Positions 45,669-56,773 of a stretch of 64,000 nt of DNA are shown piece after piece. The position numbers and the translations under genes are program-made. The DNA comes from Zea mays (taxonomy: Eukaryota > Streptophyta > Magnoliopsida > Poales > Poaceae), in contig NC_050101.1 in assembly GCF_902167145.1 (NCBI RefSeq), forward strand, positions 112,807,789 to 112,871,788, read 5' to 3'. Position 1 is the stretch's first letter. Every line of letters begins with the position of its first letter. The notes under the pieces are model-generated. The model saw only the letters and a list, made by a program, of their open reading frames with translations, made no database searches and was not told the DNA's origin.

Positions 45669-46370
45669 CCCCCTGTGCTCCACCCCCCGCCCCCCTTCCT
45701 CCTCCTCCTCCGGCGGGGCAGCGGTGGACACCGGATCGCGCCGCGCGGGCAGCTTAATTAGAGGGCCGGCGACGGTTGGTGCTCGCACGCGATGTGGCGT
45801 GGCGAGGTTACCGCGGGCGCCGCGGAGGTGGAGGGGGAAGGGGAGGACGGGGGCACGGGCAAGAGAGCGCGTCGCGGTGGACGGTCTCGTGAGTGAGTGC
45901 TGCTGGGTGGGCGGGTGGGTTAACCTTTGCGTTGGTGCGCCGCTGCCTGCCGGTCGCGTCGGGTTGGCGTTGGCCCTCCAGTCAGGCATGGCCTCGTGGC
46001 ATCTTCTCGTGCCGCTGCCACGGATGGAGATTGATGACGGACCCAAAAGCCTCGTCCTGCCGTGTGAGATGGAGAAGATCGGTAGAGTGAGGTGTTGGGT
46101 TTGGATTTTCTTTTTTGTGCTTATCTTGCGGAATGACTTATTCTTAATCCTGAATCCATTTATGAGAGATTCTGATATTTGCCATCAGCATGAAACATGT
46201 TTGTAAAATTGCCATCAGACCCACATTTCATAGACCCAGCTGGACCCATAATTCATAGACACAGTGGTAATTATAACAAGAAGACAACATTGTGAGCGGC
46301 AAAAATCCAATTATTTCATTTATAAACTGCGTTGCGTTGTGTCGTCTACATTTTCAATCCTGTTCCTTCC
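45669..46370 (-). promoter_or_regulatory. 5' UTR and promoter region of the GT14 gene
   Basis: The first 300 bp upstream of the ATG are GC-rich and CT-rich on the coding strand, as in a plant leader. Beyond about 46120 the sequence turns AT-rich. No clear TATA box was identified. Confidence 0.4.
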
Positions 46371-46373
46371 TAA

Positions 46374-46648
46374 GGCCTACTTTGGAATGGAGGATTAGTA
46401 AAACATAGGGATGAAAAAAATGTAGGAATAGAGTTGCATGTCACCTTCAATTCCACAGGAAAATTTTCAAGAGGTTGGACCTCATGTTAAAAAACCTCCA
46501 AAATCTCACTACAATGCTCAATTCCATAGGAATTTTATAGGATTTGTTGCAACTCAATCCTTTGTTCCAAAGGACCACATAGGAAAACTTTCTATAGGGT
46601 TTTAATCCTTTAAAATTCCTTCACTTTTCCCTTGTTCCAAAGGAGGCC
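46374..46648. mobile_element. Tourist-like MITE
   Basis: This 275-bp element has terminal inverted repeats ggcctactttggaatgg and (inverted) ggcctcctttggaacaag and perfect TAA target duplications at 46371-46373 and 46649-46651. Confidence 0.85.
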
Positions 46649-46651
46649 TAA

Positions 46652-48663
46652 TAGTAGGTCTAGGAGTACGTAGTAGTAGTTGATTAGGTCCAGCTCCCGC
46701 CAAAACTGATTGTAAGGACGGCGACATTTAATTTGTGCTAAATACTGTTAGATATGTTTATTTTGTACAGATCTTAAAGGACATTAAATCCAAACTGAAA
46801 TTTATCCAGATTCATATTTAACTCTAAGAAAGGAAACCAAAAGCTTGTACTTGGCGGCATAATGGATCTTTAACTTGTTTTGTCTTCTTATAAAGGCTTA
46901 ACCCATATTCTTAATTTGGCTTGTCCTGCATTTATATGTAGTGATTTCTTACCAACTTATACCTAAAACATTGTTTTTCATTGTTCTACGATGTATATTG
47001 TATTGTTCGTAGAGCGGAGTTTGCATATGGGTATAGGGATGAGTAAGCTGCTGGAGACAGTCTTAGATTGATGAAGTTGTTTTGTCTGTATACAATAAAA
47101 AGTTGTTGGATTAGAATAATCCTAGGCCAACCAAATAACATACTTTGGCCATGAATCGTAATTTGGTCAAGCTATAAATTATATTATTGCAACAAAAAAA
47201 ACTGTCGTTGTAAGTTGTAAGCCCGTGCACAGAACGTGTAAATGGACATACAAAACGTTGTTTTGCATAGTAGGTCGTAATATTTACACTGTGAAGTTTG
47301 AAATAGTAAATAAGATAATGACCCTTGTGCAGCACTACAAGTATTAAAATGAACGTACAGTCATCCATATATGTGTTTTAGCCCTTTTATTATTAAGATC
47401 CTGTTGAACCTAAAGCTGCTGAAGAACAAGCATAGCTAATTAAATCAAAACAATTTAGTATTTCTTCTTCTCTTATCCACTTCAAAAAAAAATGTTTCTG
47501 CCTGTTGAAGGCATGTTTGGATGTGAGGACTGAAAATTAGCCCACCTTATAAAAATGAATTAAATATAGACTAATTATAGCCTAATAAGGGTAATGAACT
47601 CTAACCATCAATTAATCATCATTACCTTTTGTTCGCCTAAAATCAGTCTATATTTAGACTTTTTAATTGGCATTCGTAGAGGCTAATTGTTGGCCCCTGA
47701 ATTTAATAGGCCCTAAGTGTATAGCATAGGTTTTATCCTCTTTGTCGATTGACAATTGCTGAATGGATGCCTCTGCTTTCGACATAGTATATGCAGAAGC
47801 AAGAAATATGTGTACTCATATGCCGAGTGGACGCCATGAGTACAACAAGTCTTCGATGGCATCATGGAGCTGAAAAGAAAGTCGTCTACGCCCCGTTTGG
47901 ATTATTGGAATTGAATTCCATTCTAATAATAATAATTTAGGCATATATCAATTAAGCTAATTCACTTTTATACAAAATATATTTGTATACTATTATTAAC
48001 AAGATATCGTAGATATTTATGTGCTACATTTTTACTATAGAGGAGTAGAACGAAGAATGTCATGTAAGTTACATATTAGAAACAAATTCTAATCATGCAT
48101 AAAATCATTTCCTATTCTCCACTCTATGAATTTGAGATAGGCTTATATCTGAACTTTAGAAAGTGGTGAAATGCTAAATTCCAAACTAAATAAGTTACTT
48201 TATTCAGTGAATTCCAATTCCTTTAAAACGAAAGGATCCAAACGCCCCGCTAGAGAAAATCTTCCTCTCCTATTACGATTCTAGAGAAAGTCGTCTAGAG
48301 AAAATCGTAGAGGAAAATACACCGTGTTGGATGTCGCCACCTGGCACCTGCACAGTACAACTTCGATTTCTCTTGAACTTACCTTTTAGAACTATAGAAC
48401 TCGTCTTAGAGGACAATGACAGATAAGACATAACCATCTATACATTTCAGGATTATAGATATGTATATCAAGCGAGCTGTTTTTTTTGTTAGATAAATGG
48501 GAGTGAATAAGATGAAAATACTCGACCAATGGTATTTATATTTTTAAGAAAAAATAAAACTAATTATACACTAATAAATATGCATTAATACTAATTTTGT
48601 TATGATAAATAACTCATCCCGAGTAAAATATATTAAGTTGCACAAGTAAGAATATAAGCATGC
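46652..48663. other. AT-rich intergenic DNA
   Basis: No gene was seen. A MITE-like inverted pair sits at about 47891-48250: ccccgtttggat at the left and atccaaacgcccc at the right. Its target duplication was not resolved. A second weak candidate at 47510-47710 is listed as rejected. Confidence 0.4.
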
Positions 48664-48673
48664 TTTATTTGTG

Positions 48674-49533
48674 GAGCCAATTGTATATTTGGGACTTTAA
48701 ACATAGTGTTTCGCAATATTGCCATCCAAAAGATTTAATTCGCAAAAAAGAGACTACAAATATGTTCTAATTGATTATACTACCATTTACTATATAATCT
48801 TCCTTTTATTACTTCTTTCCCTGTATTTTGTACCTAAGGAGACCAAATTATCTTGTGTGTGCGTTCTGTCTCCACGCCGCCATGGACGACCGCCCACCGC
48901 CTTGGCCACGGCCACCCTGTACCCCATCCAGGCCCTCAGGCTCACCCCTGCTGCACTGTCCGTCGGGCTCCCATCGAGCTCGGCCCTGCGCGCGCTGGCC
49001 AAGGCCGCGTCGACCGCCACGTTGGGCGAGATCGCACTAGGCGAGATCGCGCTGGGCGATGTAATGTTGGACAGGGGCGCCTCGTCGGCATCATAAGCCT
49101 AGCCCAGGGACACGTCGACCATGGAAGTTGTATCATCGTCCTGATGTTTCATGAGTATTACGTGAACATTAAGAGTTGTTTGCATCCTGCAAGTTACAAA
49201 TATCAGCTTCCTGGTTTCTGCGCAGACAAGCTGCAACTTGCAAATACTAGCTTCCTGGTGTTGCAATTGGCTTCCTGTTGGCCAGCTGTTGATCCTATTG
49301 AGCGCGAGAGCGAAGACGAGTAGTAAGTTCAGTTAGTGCCTATAATTATATACGGGTAAAAATGGCTAATCAGGGACAAGATACATGAAATTAGATTAGA
49401 AAAGCAAGACAATACTTTAAATGGTAGTATAATCAAGTAGAAGATATTTGTAGTCGCTTTTTTGTGACGTAAATCTTTCGGATGGCAATATTGTGAAGCG
49501 CTATATTTAGAGTCCCAAATATATAATTATCTC
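48674..49533. mobile_element. Non-autonomous Mutator-like element (MULE) with long TIRs and GC-rich cargo
   Basis: This 860-bp element has long terminal inverted repeats at 48674-48789 and 49418-49533 (116 bp, about 85% alike by eye). It is flanked by TTTATTTGTG at 48664-48673 and 49534-49543. Read inward, the right TIR begins GAGATAATTATATATTTGGG, sharing its first nine bases with the start of classical Mu TIRs as I recall them. The interior (48860-49090) is strikingly GC-rich and gene-like with ORFs on both strands, while its surroundings are AT-rich. That fits a Pack-MULE carrying a gene fragment, but I do not recognise the source. No transposase is encoded. Confidence 0.85.
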
Positions 49534-49543
49534 TTTATTTGTG

Positions 49544-50024
49544 CATGTTTATATAATTATGGTGTTTTTTACACTTGTGGGGGGCCTATCCCACCGTCTC
49601 TATTTCGAACTCCACTTTGTTTACGATACCAAAACAATAGTATGCACACTAATTTAGGCCTACCGGTGAGAACAACCTTATAGGTGCATGTTTAGGAAAA
49701 GATGGAATATATTCGATACTGTTGTACTGCCAATTCCATTTTTCTGATGGCCTAGCACTACAAAACAAATCCATGTTGAAATAAGATTTTACCGGTATGC
49801 TGAGACAGCGAAACTCAGAAATCAAGTTTTCGTAACAGCACGCTGACTGCTATCAGTATAGTAGATGTGATTTGCAAACACATCCTTTTCATCAAGATTG
49901 TACGAGAGGAAGGTCCATCAGAGATCGATCTACCGTGGTTTGACACCAGGTCTGATAGGAGTGGTGCCATATGTATAGTCGTCAAGTGATGTGTGACATT
50001 GTAGCTGTAATGTAAACGCTTTTC
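49544..50024. other. Intergenic stretch
   Basis: I see no gene, repeat boundary or mobile element here. Confidence 0.4.
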
Positions 50025-50400
50025 TTTTTTTTTTCTTGAATACGCAGGAGAGCTGCGTATTTTTGTATTAAGAACAAGAATAAAATGGGGAGAAAAAACC
50101 CCAGTACAAAGGTGTTACATTTGGCAAACCAAAACCAAAAAACACACCCCAAACAACTAAGACACCTAAGACACCTCTTCTAAATGAAAGAAAGAGAGCG
50201 CTTTGGCTCCAGCCATACGCCAACCCATCAACTCCTCCCTTGCAGCTGCCAACACCACCGCAGCGCTAGGGTTACAGTTATCAAAAACACACCTATTTCT
50301 ATGCTTCCACAATAAGTGATGCATTTTACATATCCCGGCCGGAGGAGAGCTATCCTTTCCTCTCGATGTATTGTGCTTGTGCACGACCGTTCACAGGACT
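50025..50400 (-). mobile_element. 5'-truncated LINE (L1-type) 3' end
   Basis: On the minus strand a short reading frame contains LLWKHRNRCVFDN and EELMGWRMAGAKAL and ends ...LEEVS. This is the C-terminal signature of grass LINE-1 reverse transcriptases. It is followed by a short 3' UTR with an inverted word (acgcagctctcctgcgt) and a poly(A) tail, seen as ttttcttttttttt at 50025-50036. Only the last 130 or so codons could be present; no target duplication was found. Confidence 0.75.
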
Positions 50401-51108
50401 ACAAGAGCCACAATCACGTGTCACAAGCATTGAATATAACGTCTTTTTGCCTAATAATTAATGTATGCCTCCGTGTCATGTGGACTTGAGTTTTTGAAGT
50501 ATTCAACATAAAATTGGCCCTAACTTCATCTTTTTTTTGCAAAGTTTGTGGGGTTGAAGAAAAGGAGTGAAACGGAATAGTCTAAGTTTCATAAGAGAAA
50601 CTTTAACAGCTCCTTACTTTCATTCCTAAAATCATGATTTAGTAAAAAAACAAAAAAACAAGCTCTCCAACAGCTCCATAATATTTTAGACTAAATATAG
50701 GGAGCTGGTAGAAGGTGAGCTTTTGTTTAGGTCTAAATATGTTTAGGGAGATCCTAATATGGAGATATTGGGAGCTAAAATGTGAGTAGTAGTTGATGAT
50801 GCTCTAACAAGGCTCGTAGCTAAACATAGATACTCAAATCGCTAATAGAGCCGTTAAATTTGGGTGGGCACATAAATTCTTTGTCCTCTCTCCGGCTCTT
50901 ATTCCAAACAACTTCTAGACCACGTTATTCCCAACAACCTCTAAAACAAATCTTATCACAAACACAAGTTACCATGCAAACGAATAAAATGAGCACAACT
51001 CTTGATTGACAGCGCAAAAGTACTTGTATCTTGTTAACCAAGAGATTAAAACCCACAACCTAGCAGCATTTTGTTACTAATACAACAACAAAATTTTAAG
51101 ATAGACGT
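50401..51108. other. AT-rich intergenic DNA
   Basis: There is no coding signal. A short inverted or tandem pattern of gggagct words around 50680-50780 may be a decayed MITE. Confidence 0.35.
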
Positions 51109-52320
51109 TTAGCTCTGCTCCTCTGCCTTGGCAGCTTCCCTCTCCGCATTAGCTGCCGCCATTAGCTCATCAAATTTCTCCGTCTTGCCCAACACTATTT
51201 CGATCTAGACACAGTAACATTATTAACATAAAAACAAATAATTTGCTAGTACCTCTTCAGCATTGTTAATTTCTTAGAAGGGGAGATGTTCACCTTGGCA
51301 TCTGAATAGGGTGAGCCCTTGAACCATCCTTGACATCGACTGTGGATGTCATGATCTCTGGAAAACAATTCTCATCAGATGAAGATGCAATCATGCAAAG
51401 ATGAATCACAATGACGAAGTATATATACTACAAATCCTTACTCTTCGCAACAGCAAGACCATTATTTTTCAGGATTTCAGCAACAGTCACCATAGTGGCA
51501 ATGGCTGAAATACCAACATGTTGTAATTAAGAAGTACAACATGGACAGGGTCAAGATATACCACAAAGTGAAGAGTATTGTTGCAAAATATAATTAAGAT
51601 GCAAATGAAAAGTGGAGAAGCACGGGCCTAGTGCAGTGGTGAGAGTTATCTCATTAAGTTACTAGGACACAGGTTTGAAGCAGCCTCTCCACAATCGCGG
51701 GGAAAGACTTACCTCAATTTATCCCATTCCTAGACCCCACATATGAGCCTTTGGTATTGGGCCTGTCCTTTACCCATACAGGTGAAAAGTGAAGTCATGC
51801 ATATTATGTTATGATGTTTGTATGTATGTAACTTTGACCAAAGAAATATCCTAAAAAATGGATACCATAACATAAAAGTATAAAAAAGGGCACCACCATA
51901 AATTGTGCTAAAAGTTAACCTTGGACACTTGAACTTAGCCACAATAATATGTTACCACAGATCTGCAAATTAACCTCTATTGACCTCTCAGAGTGAAGTT
52001 CCACAAGGATCACCACATACTTGAGGTAGGAAAGTTCACACAAATGCTAAAAGCTAAGAGACCAAACAAGACACTGTGAAAATTCGCTAAGATTTCACAG
52101 TTAAAACCCAAAATATGAGTAAACAGGGACAATTGTAGTAAAAAATCAAGAACATTGATATGCAAATGTTTGACCTTTTGAGATATAGATACATAAACGC
52201 TTCAGTGCAACAACACAACAGTAGAACGTGTAGAAAAGTAAATAGTATCGTGAAAGGCAAAAGAGTTTTTACCCATACAAGGGTCGAGAGCTCTACCTCC
52301 TCGTGATGCTGCATGTACCT
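51109..52320 (-). pseudogene. Alba-domain DNA/RNA-binding protein gene fragment
   Basis: Alba proteins bind nucleic acid. Four exon remnants lie in order on the minus strand: 52320-52273 (RYMQHHEEVELSTL), 51504-51442 (AIATMVTVAEILKNNGLAVAK), 51357-51294 (IMTSTVDVKDGSRAHPIQ) and 51204-51109 (IEIVLGKTEKFDELMAAAN ... EEQS, stop). Splice sites are still recognisable. Two one-base losses, at the ends of the first and third remnants, break the frame, and the first exon of the family (KPLFFYVNLAK region) was not found upstream. A copia remnant and a Helitron now occupy that side. I read it as a decayed or captured copy, not a working gene. Confidence 0.8.
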
Positions 52321-52374
52321 CTGCAAACATTGCAATAAATTAGTCTCGAGTTATTGTTGAACGAAAAAACATGG

Positions 52375-53110
52375 TCGTTGGAGAAAATGAAGCTCTAATT
52401 CATTTATAGTGGGTTGAGTGTTACATATATTGGGTTAGACTCTAGGCTCATAACACGTAGACAGGAACAAATCAATCTAATACATCCACAGTCGAGACTC
52501 TAGTCTTGACTCATGACAGATGTTGAGACTAGAATGAAACTTCGAGAACAATGAGAAGGGAAGACCCTTCGTGAAGATGTCAGCAAACTGCGAGCTCGTC
52601 GAGATGTGATGAACATGTGCATTCTCAATAGCAACGCGCTCACGAACGACATCTAGGCTAAGGGTAGCTGGGCCATCACCCGCACGAGGAGGGCCTATCG
52701 CAACAGCTGGAGAGGAGGAAAGAACGGTAGCGACTACAGACACCGAGAGGCGAGGAAGAGTTGAGGAAAGAAGAACTAGATGGATGGGGAGACGTGTCTG
52801 CCATGGCGCCTGAAATGGAGGTGGCGGCCTACGGACTTAGAGGCGGCAGTGGCTAGGAAAGGAAAGAGATATGATGGTTGGATACCACGTTGGAGCAAAT
52901 AAAACTCTAATTCATTAATAGTGAACTAAGTATTAGATACATGGAAACAACTAATGTGCAAGCATGCCTTAGATGTAAGTGTACAAGCAAGTCTCCTAGA
53001 CCTCTAGATCATGATCCATAAAGTTGCAACATTAGTACATTACATTAAATGAGTTCTAGGCCATTACGTGAACTGAGCTCTAGGCCGTAATGCTGGGACA
53101 GAAACAAAAC
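52375..53110 (-). mobile_element. Collapsed Ty1/copia remnant
   Basis: On the minus strand the tail of a copia polyprotein is visible (ISTSSQFADIFTKGLPF ... SSLNIC, about 52620-52500). It is joined without RT or integrase to a leader-like segment with an ATG near 52804 (MADTSPHPSSSSF). Two copies of cgttggag ... ctctaattca at 52378 and 52891 look like LTR ends, and tggtatcc next to the right copy resembles the initiator-Met PBS. So this is a very short element with a large internal deletion; outer ends are approximate. Confidence 0.6.
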
Positions 53111-53199
53111 GGTGTAATAATGATGCAAATTAAACAGTGCATTATTTCACAAGGAAAGAGATACTCGATCCACACTAGTTCTTAGAAACTTCATCTCTA

Positions 53200-53227
53200 C
53201 TAGGTATGTACCCGTGCGTTGCCACGG
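53200..53227 (-). other. Helitron 3' terminus with hairpin
   Basis: On the minus strand the stem-loop ccgtggcaacgcacgg (53227-53212; 5-bp stem ccgtg/cacgg, 6-base loop) is followed by gtacatac and the terminal CTAG. Confidence 0.85.
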
Positions 53228-53694
53228 AAATTAAAAAATTATATAAAACATAGATACAGAACGATAAAAGTCACTATGATATATAAAATCCGTGTCTCAA
53301 AATATCATCATATCACTAATACTATATATACCCTCAAGGCTCCAGGGACAACAAAGTAAAAAAGAATCAAAATGGCGTATTGCAGCATAGGCAACACAAG
53401 GGAAATCCAGATACCACTACAATAAATAGTAGAGAAAAATACCAAATTCCAGTTATGGTACCACAACACAAGACCCAAAAAAACTCAGTTTCATTAGATC
53501 AGCAGATCATTCCTCCTTTTGCCGCATCCTCCACATTCATCATCAATCATCACCAAAAGTGGTCTTCTTTCTTGTGCAAATAAAAGGTAGTACAACAGTG
53601 AGTTTAAGCTTTTTGTAGCAAGAAACCACAGTGCGGCAAAAAAAATTCTCAAACCAAAATGCAGTTAACTTTACAATTACAGGATGAGTTGTAC
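53228..53694 (-). other. Helitron 3' region without recognised cargo
   Basis: There is no coding signal. In chimeric transcripts this would act as intron or 3' UTR. Nothing else was recognised. Confidence 0.35.
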
Positions 53695-53935
53695 CTGCAC
53701 TGGGAGTGCCAGCGCTCTGCTTGTTACCAAAGCCACGGCCACCGCGTCCACGGCTGCCATCCCTACCATCGCGTCGGCGGCCATCAAATCTTGTGTTGTT
53801 CAAGCAGATTTCTTTCCCCTTGGCATTTCTTCCACTTGATATTCCAGGCCGAACAGGTCCAGAAACCACTCCTCTTCCACTGTAATGTGCAGCAATGCCT
53901 ATTTCAGCTATTAAATCCATATCTTCTGTTCTTAT
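53695..53935 (-). pseudogene. Chimeric captured exon: RSH1-type segment fused to an Arg/Gly-rich segment
   Basis: The exon is bounded by tgtattgcag before 53935 and cagtgcag|gtacaa at 53695. Its first 49 or so codons match RelA/SpoT homologue RSH1 (IRTEDMDLIAEIGIAAHYS ... GKEICLNN). In the family the next residues lead into DFALRVGWL. Here they change abruptly to RFDGRRRDGRDGSRGRGGRG followed by FGNKQSAGTPSAG, an RGG-box-like segment from another gene. The frame is open across the junction. I infer two captured pieces joined inside what is now one exon. Confidence 0.75.
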
Positions 53936-54207
53936 CTGCAATACAGTTGGAATTTTAAACACAACTCACAATCAACAACAAGATGAAAATACATTCATTG
54001 CTTGATATTTGCCAATTTCAAGTTAACAAATGAGTAGGCAGCATTACCTGAACTTCCAAATGAAACATACTCTCGTTAAGAAATGGTATCACTGTTGTGT
54101 GTAGACTTTGGTAGCCATTAGGTTTTGCAGTTGCAATGTAATCTTCCACATGTTGACATAACTGATTGTTAGAAAAGTGGAATTCACAAAAGAACATTAA
54201 ATACGAC

Positions 54208-54348
54208 CTGGTGGCTGGTGCTGTGCACATACAACCTCGCAGGTGACAGTGGAGGGCGCAATGGAAGGAAAACGATGTGACACCTGGTGGCTGGTGCTGT
54301 GCACATACAACCTCGCAGGTGACAGTGGAGGGCGCAATGGAAGGAAAT
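54208..54348. repeat. Tandem duplication, 65-bp unit at 76-bp spacing
   Basis: Two near-identical copies start cctggtggctggtgctgtgc at 54208 and 54284, separated by 11 bp. The second copy runs to about 54348. They lie in the Helitron intron upstream of an RSH exon. Confidence 0.9.
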
Positions 54349-54686
54349 GCAGAGCCGTTCGACCTGGGCAAATATACTTATATACCTAGTGAGGGAGATA
54401 ATATGCCGAGCAAGATGGATAAGGAAGCAGATATTGATTCTGTTGCATGCGGTTCAAACCAGGTTTTCTTTTTTTATCGAATCAAGGCATTTTATAAAGG
54501 CTGTTGGAGTTGCTCTAAGACATTATACCGAAAATGGACAAATGGACCATCAAAAATGAAGTGTTGACAAAAAGACCATCCAAAAATGAGAGAAAAGAAA
54601 ATGGATCGTAAAAAACAGAAAAATGTTAAAAAAATACCATCCAATGAGACAAAATAAGGTCTCCTTTGGCACAGCTCCTGGAGATG

Positions 54687-55200
54687 ATTCTCTATTGAAT
54701 CTAACAGGAGTTCTATCAAACAGTTTTTCAGAGAAAAAAATGATTATGTGCTGATTCAAGTGGTTCTCTATAGTAAACTGATGAACTAAAAGACTGGAAG
54801 CTGAAAAACAGCATCTTCTTCTGATTCGGTGAAATGATCCTCTACTGTGATTTGAATAATTTACGCTAAGTAATCAAAGAGAAATATTCTCTATTGAATC
54901 TAACAGGACTTCTATCAAACAGTTTTTTAGAGAAAACTGATTGTGTGCTGATTCAATTGGTTCTCTATAATAAACTGATGAACTAATAAAAGACTGGAAG
55001 CTGAAAAAGTAGCTTCTTCTGATTCGGTGAAATGATCCTCTACTTTGTTTTTAATAGTTTATGCTAAAGAATCAAAGAGAAACATTCCCTATTGAATATA
55101 ACAGTTCTATCAAACAGTGTTTTAGAGGAAAATGATTATGTGCTGATTGAAGTCGTTCTCTATAATAAACTGATTGAAGTAGTTCTCTATAATAAAGAAC
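54687..55200. repeat. Tandem array of a ~199-bp unit, about 2.5 copies
   Basis: Copies start at 54687, 54886 and 55084 (attctctattgaatctaaca and variants). They share tctatcaaacagt, gattctcta-type words and gattcggtgaaatgatcctc. It sits inside the Helitron between RSH exon remnants, so it either arose after capture or was in the parental intron. Confidence 0.8.
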
Positions 55201-56667
55201 ATTAAATACGACAAAAAGAAGATAACTCACAGCTTGAGGAACGGGTGTCCATATGCCATGAACAAGGCCAAGAACATGATAGTAGATCTAAATTGAATAG
55301 ACTTGTGAGCCAATCACAAATCCATTGTATAAGCAATATAGTAATTTGTTGTTAGTGGTACCTGTTGTGCAGTGCACAATGGCCCAACACCATTGCAGGA
55401 TTTTGGTTTTATGATGATCCTCAGCTAAGAAAATAGTGTAAGGTATTAAGGTTAATTATTTTACAAATAACATGATATTCAGAGTAATATAAATAGTATG
55501 AATATAAAAATACATACCTGAGCAACCTGATTCACCTTATTTATTGAACTCTTGGATTTGAGTGTAGTTTTGTAAATGCTGAAAGATGGGTCAGATAATA
55601 AATAATCCAACAAATAAACAGCCTTACACCACATTTCAAAGTAAGAACAACATAACACTCACGCCATTTTTTTACCGGGACACTCACGCCATTATAATAA
55701 TAACTTTTGATTTAAAATGCAATTGAGATGTACAACTAAGCAAATAAGCAGGAAACCGTACCACAAAGTATTATCATATTACATAGTGTTATTTAGTCAG
55801 CAACAAACATGGTTCACTGACCAAAGTTTTTTAAAAGAAAAGAAACTAATGAAAATGTGTAGCAGACTGGTTAATTGTACGATCTCATATGAAATGAGTT
55901 AGAAAACTGTGTAAGAAATATCTAGGGAACACCAGAGCATGCTAGCACAACACTACATCAAGCAGATGTGGTGTTATAGTACCGTAATCTGATTCCTAAT
56001 GAAAATAGATAAAATTCTCTTTGGAGTCTGAAGCCAGTAGAACTTTTAGTTTAATGAGATGTCATGCGCTCACCTGTAGAGCTCTTTGTAAACTGAGCGC
56101 ACTTCTGTTTCAACACTAACAAGATCGAGAAACTGATCCTCAACAATCTTTTGCCTTAAAATTCTATTTGCTTGGAATCGAAGAATCTCAAACATGAGAA
56201 AATAGTACTGAATCATGCAGTATCAATCATTACTCAAACAAACACAGCGCCTCTTCCAATTCTTGTTCATGGGCCTTGTACAAGTCTTCAACTCTTTTTC
56301 TTAGTTCAGCAAAACCAGTGGGGTTAACGTACATGAAGGATATATATTCCAGCTCAGACTACAAAGACAAGAGCTGCTGATCAAAAGGAAGAAAGAACTT
56401 AGAGTAAATGAAACATAGATTGATATACTGATATATGCCTACATGAAAAGAGAAGTACACGAAACAAAAGTTCTTTTACACAAAAAAATAGCAGTACAAT
56501 AAAACCTATTATAACAAAAAAAATAAAAATAAAGGGCACAAGTATTTCTTTACTCTTTACTTCTTTAGTCCCTCGAGAGATACGCCATTCCCTACCTCAA
56601 TTTTGTCATCTTGCTTCTCTTTATATGTTCTTTGTCATCTGAATTTTATGCAAAAGATCAATGGTAC

Positions 56668-56773
56668 CTGGTCTTTAGGCCACTGAATTAACCAAAACTG
56701 TGTCGAGTCTGTTGGTGATATATCAAGCATGGCTTCTTCTTTGACCTCCTCAAATGCCGGTCCAGGCTCATAG
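56668..56773 (-). pseudogene. Captured exon of a second gene, identity unsure
   Basis: A 106-nt exon with clean borders (gctgtag before 56773, cag|gtacc at 56668) encodes YEPGPAFEEVKEEAMLDISP followed by TDSTQFWLIQWPKDQ. This is not an RSH sequence. It reminds me of small plant proteins described as mediator-associated, but I am not certain. Confidence 0.6.

Larger units (their letters stand above)
54048..56358 (-). pseudogene. Captured exons of a RelA/SpoT homologue (RSH1-type)
   Basis: RSH proteins make or degrade (p)ppGpp, the plastid stringent-response signal. Six minus-strand exon remnants, in parental order, match the region from the hydrolase end through the synthetase: about 56358-56255 (FMYVNPTGFAELRKRVEDLY), about 56170-56075 (ILRQKIVEDQFLDLVSVETE), about 55575-55510 (KSKSSINKVNQVAQ), about 55425-55360 (IIIKPKSCNGVGPLCTAQQ), about 55290-55235 (YYHVLGLVHGIWTPVPQAV) and 54161-54048 (LCQHVEDYIATAKPNGYQSL ... 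MFHLEVQ). The N-terminal HD part and the C-terminal TGS/ACT part are missing. Splice sites remain. It cannot encode a full enzyme; a chimeric transcript is possible. Confidence 0.85.

Noticed and set aside
44970..46206. Long plus-strand ORFs (231 and 199 codons) over the first exon and leader of the GT14 gene
   Set aside because: They are antisense shadows of a GC-rich exon with family-level matches on the minus strand.
47510..47710. Possible MITE (ggcatgtttggatg ... ggccctaag)
   Set aside because: The ends are not convincingly inverted repeats and no target duplication was found.
53193..53205. Plus-strand TCTCTACTAG resembling a Helitron 5' end
   Set aside because: The sequence continues into ccgtgcgttgccacgg, the 3' hairpin read from the other side. 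The minus-strand reading has both a proper 5' end at 60277 and a proper CTAG end here.
54048..56358. A functional RSH gene
   Set aside because: Only six partial exons are present, the N- and C-terminal domains are missing, the last exon switches to foreign sequence, and Helitron ends enclose it.
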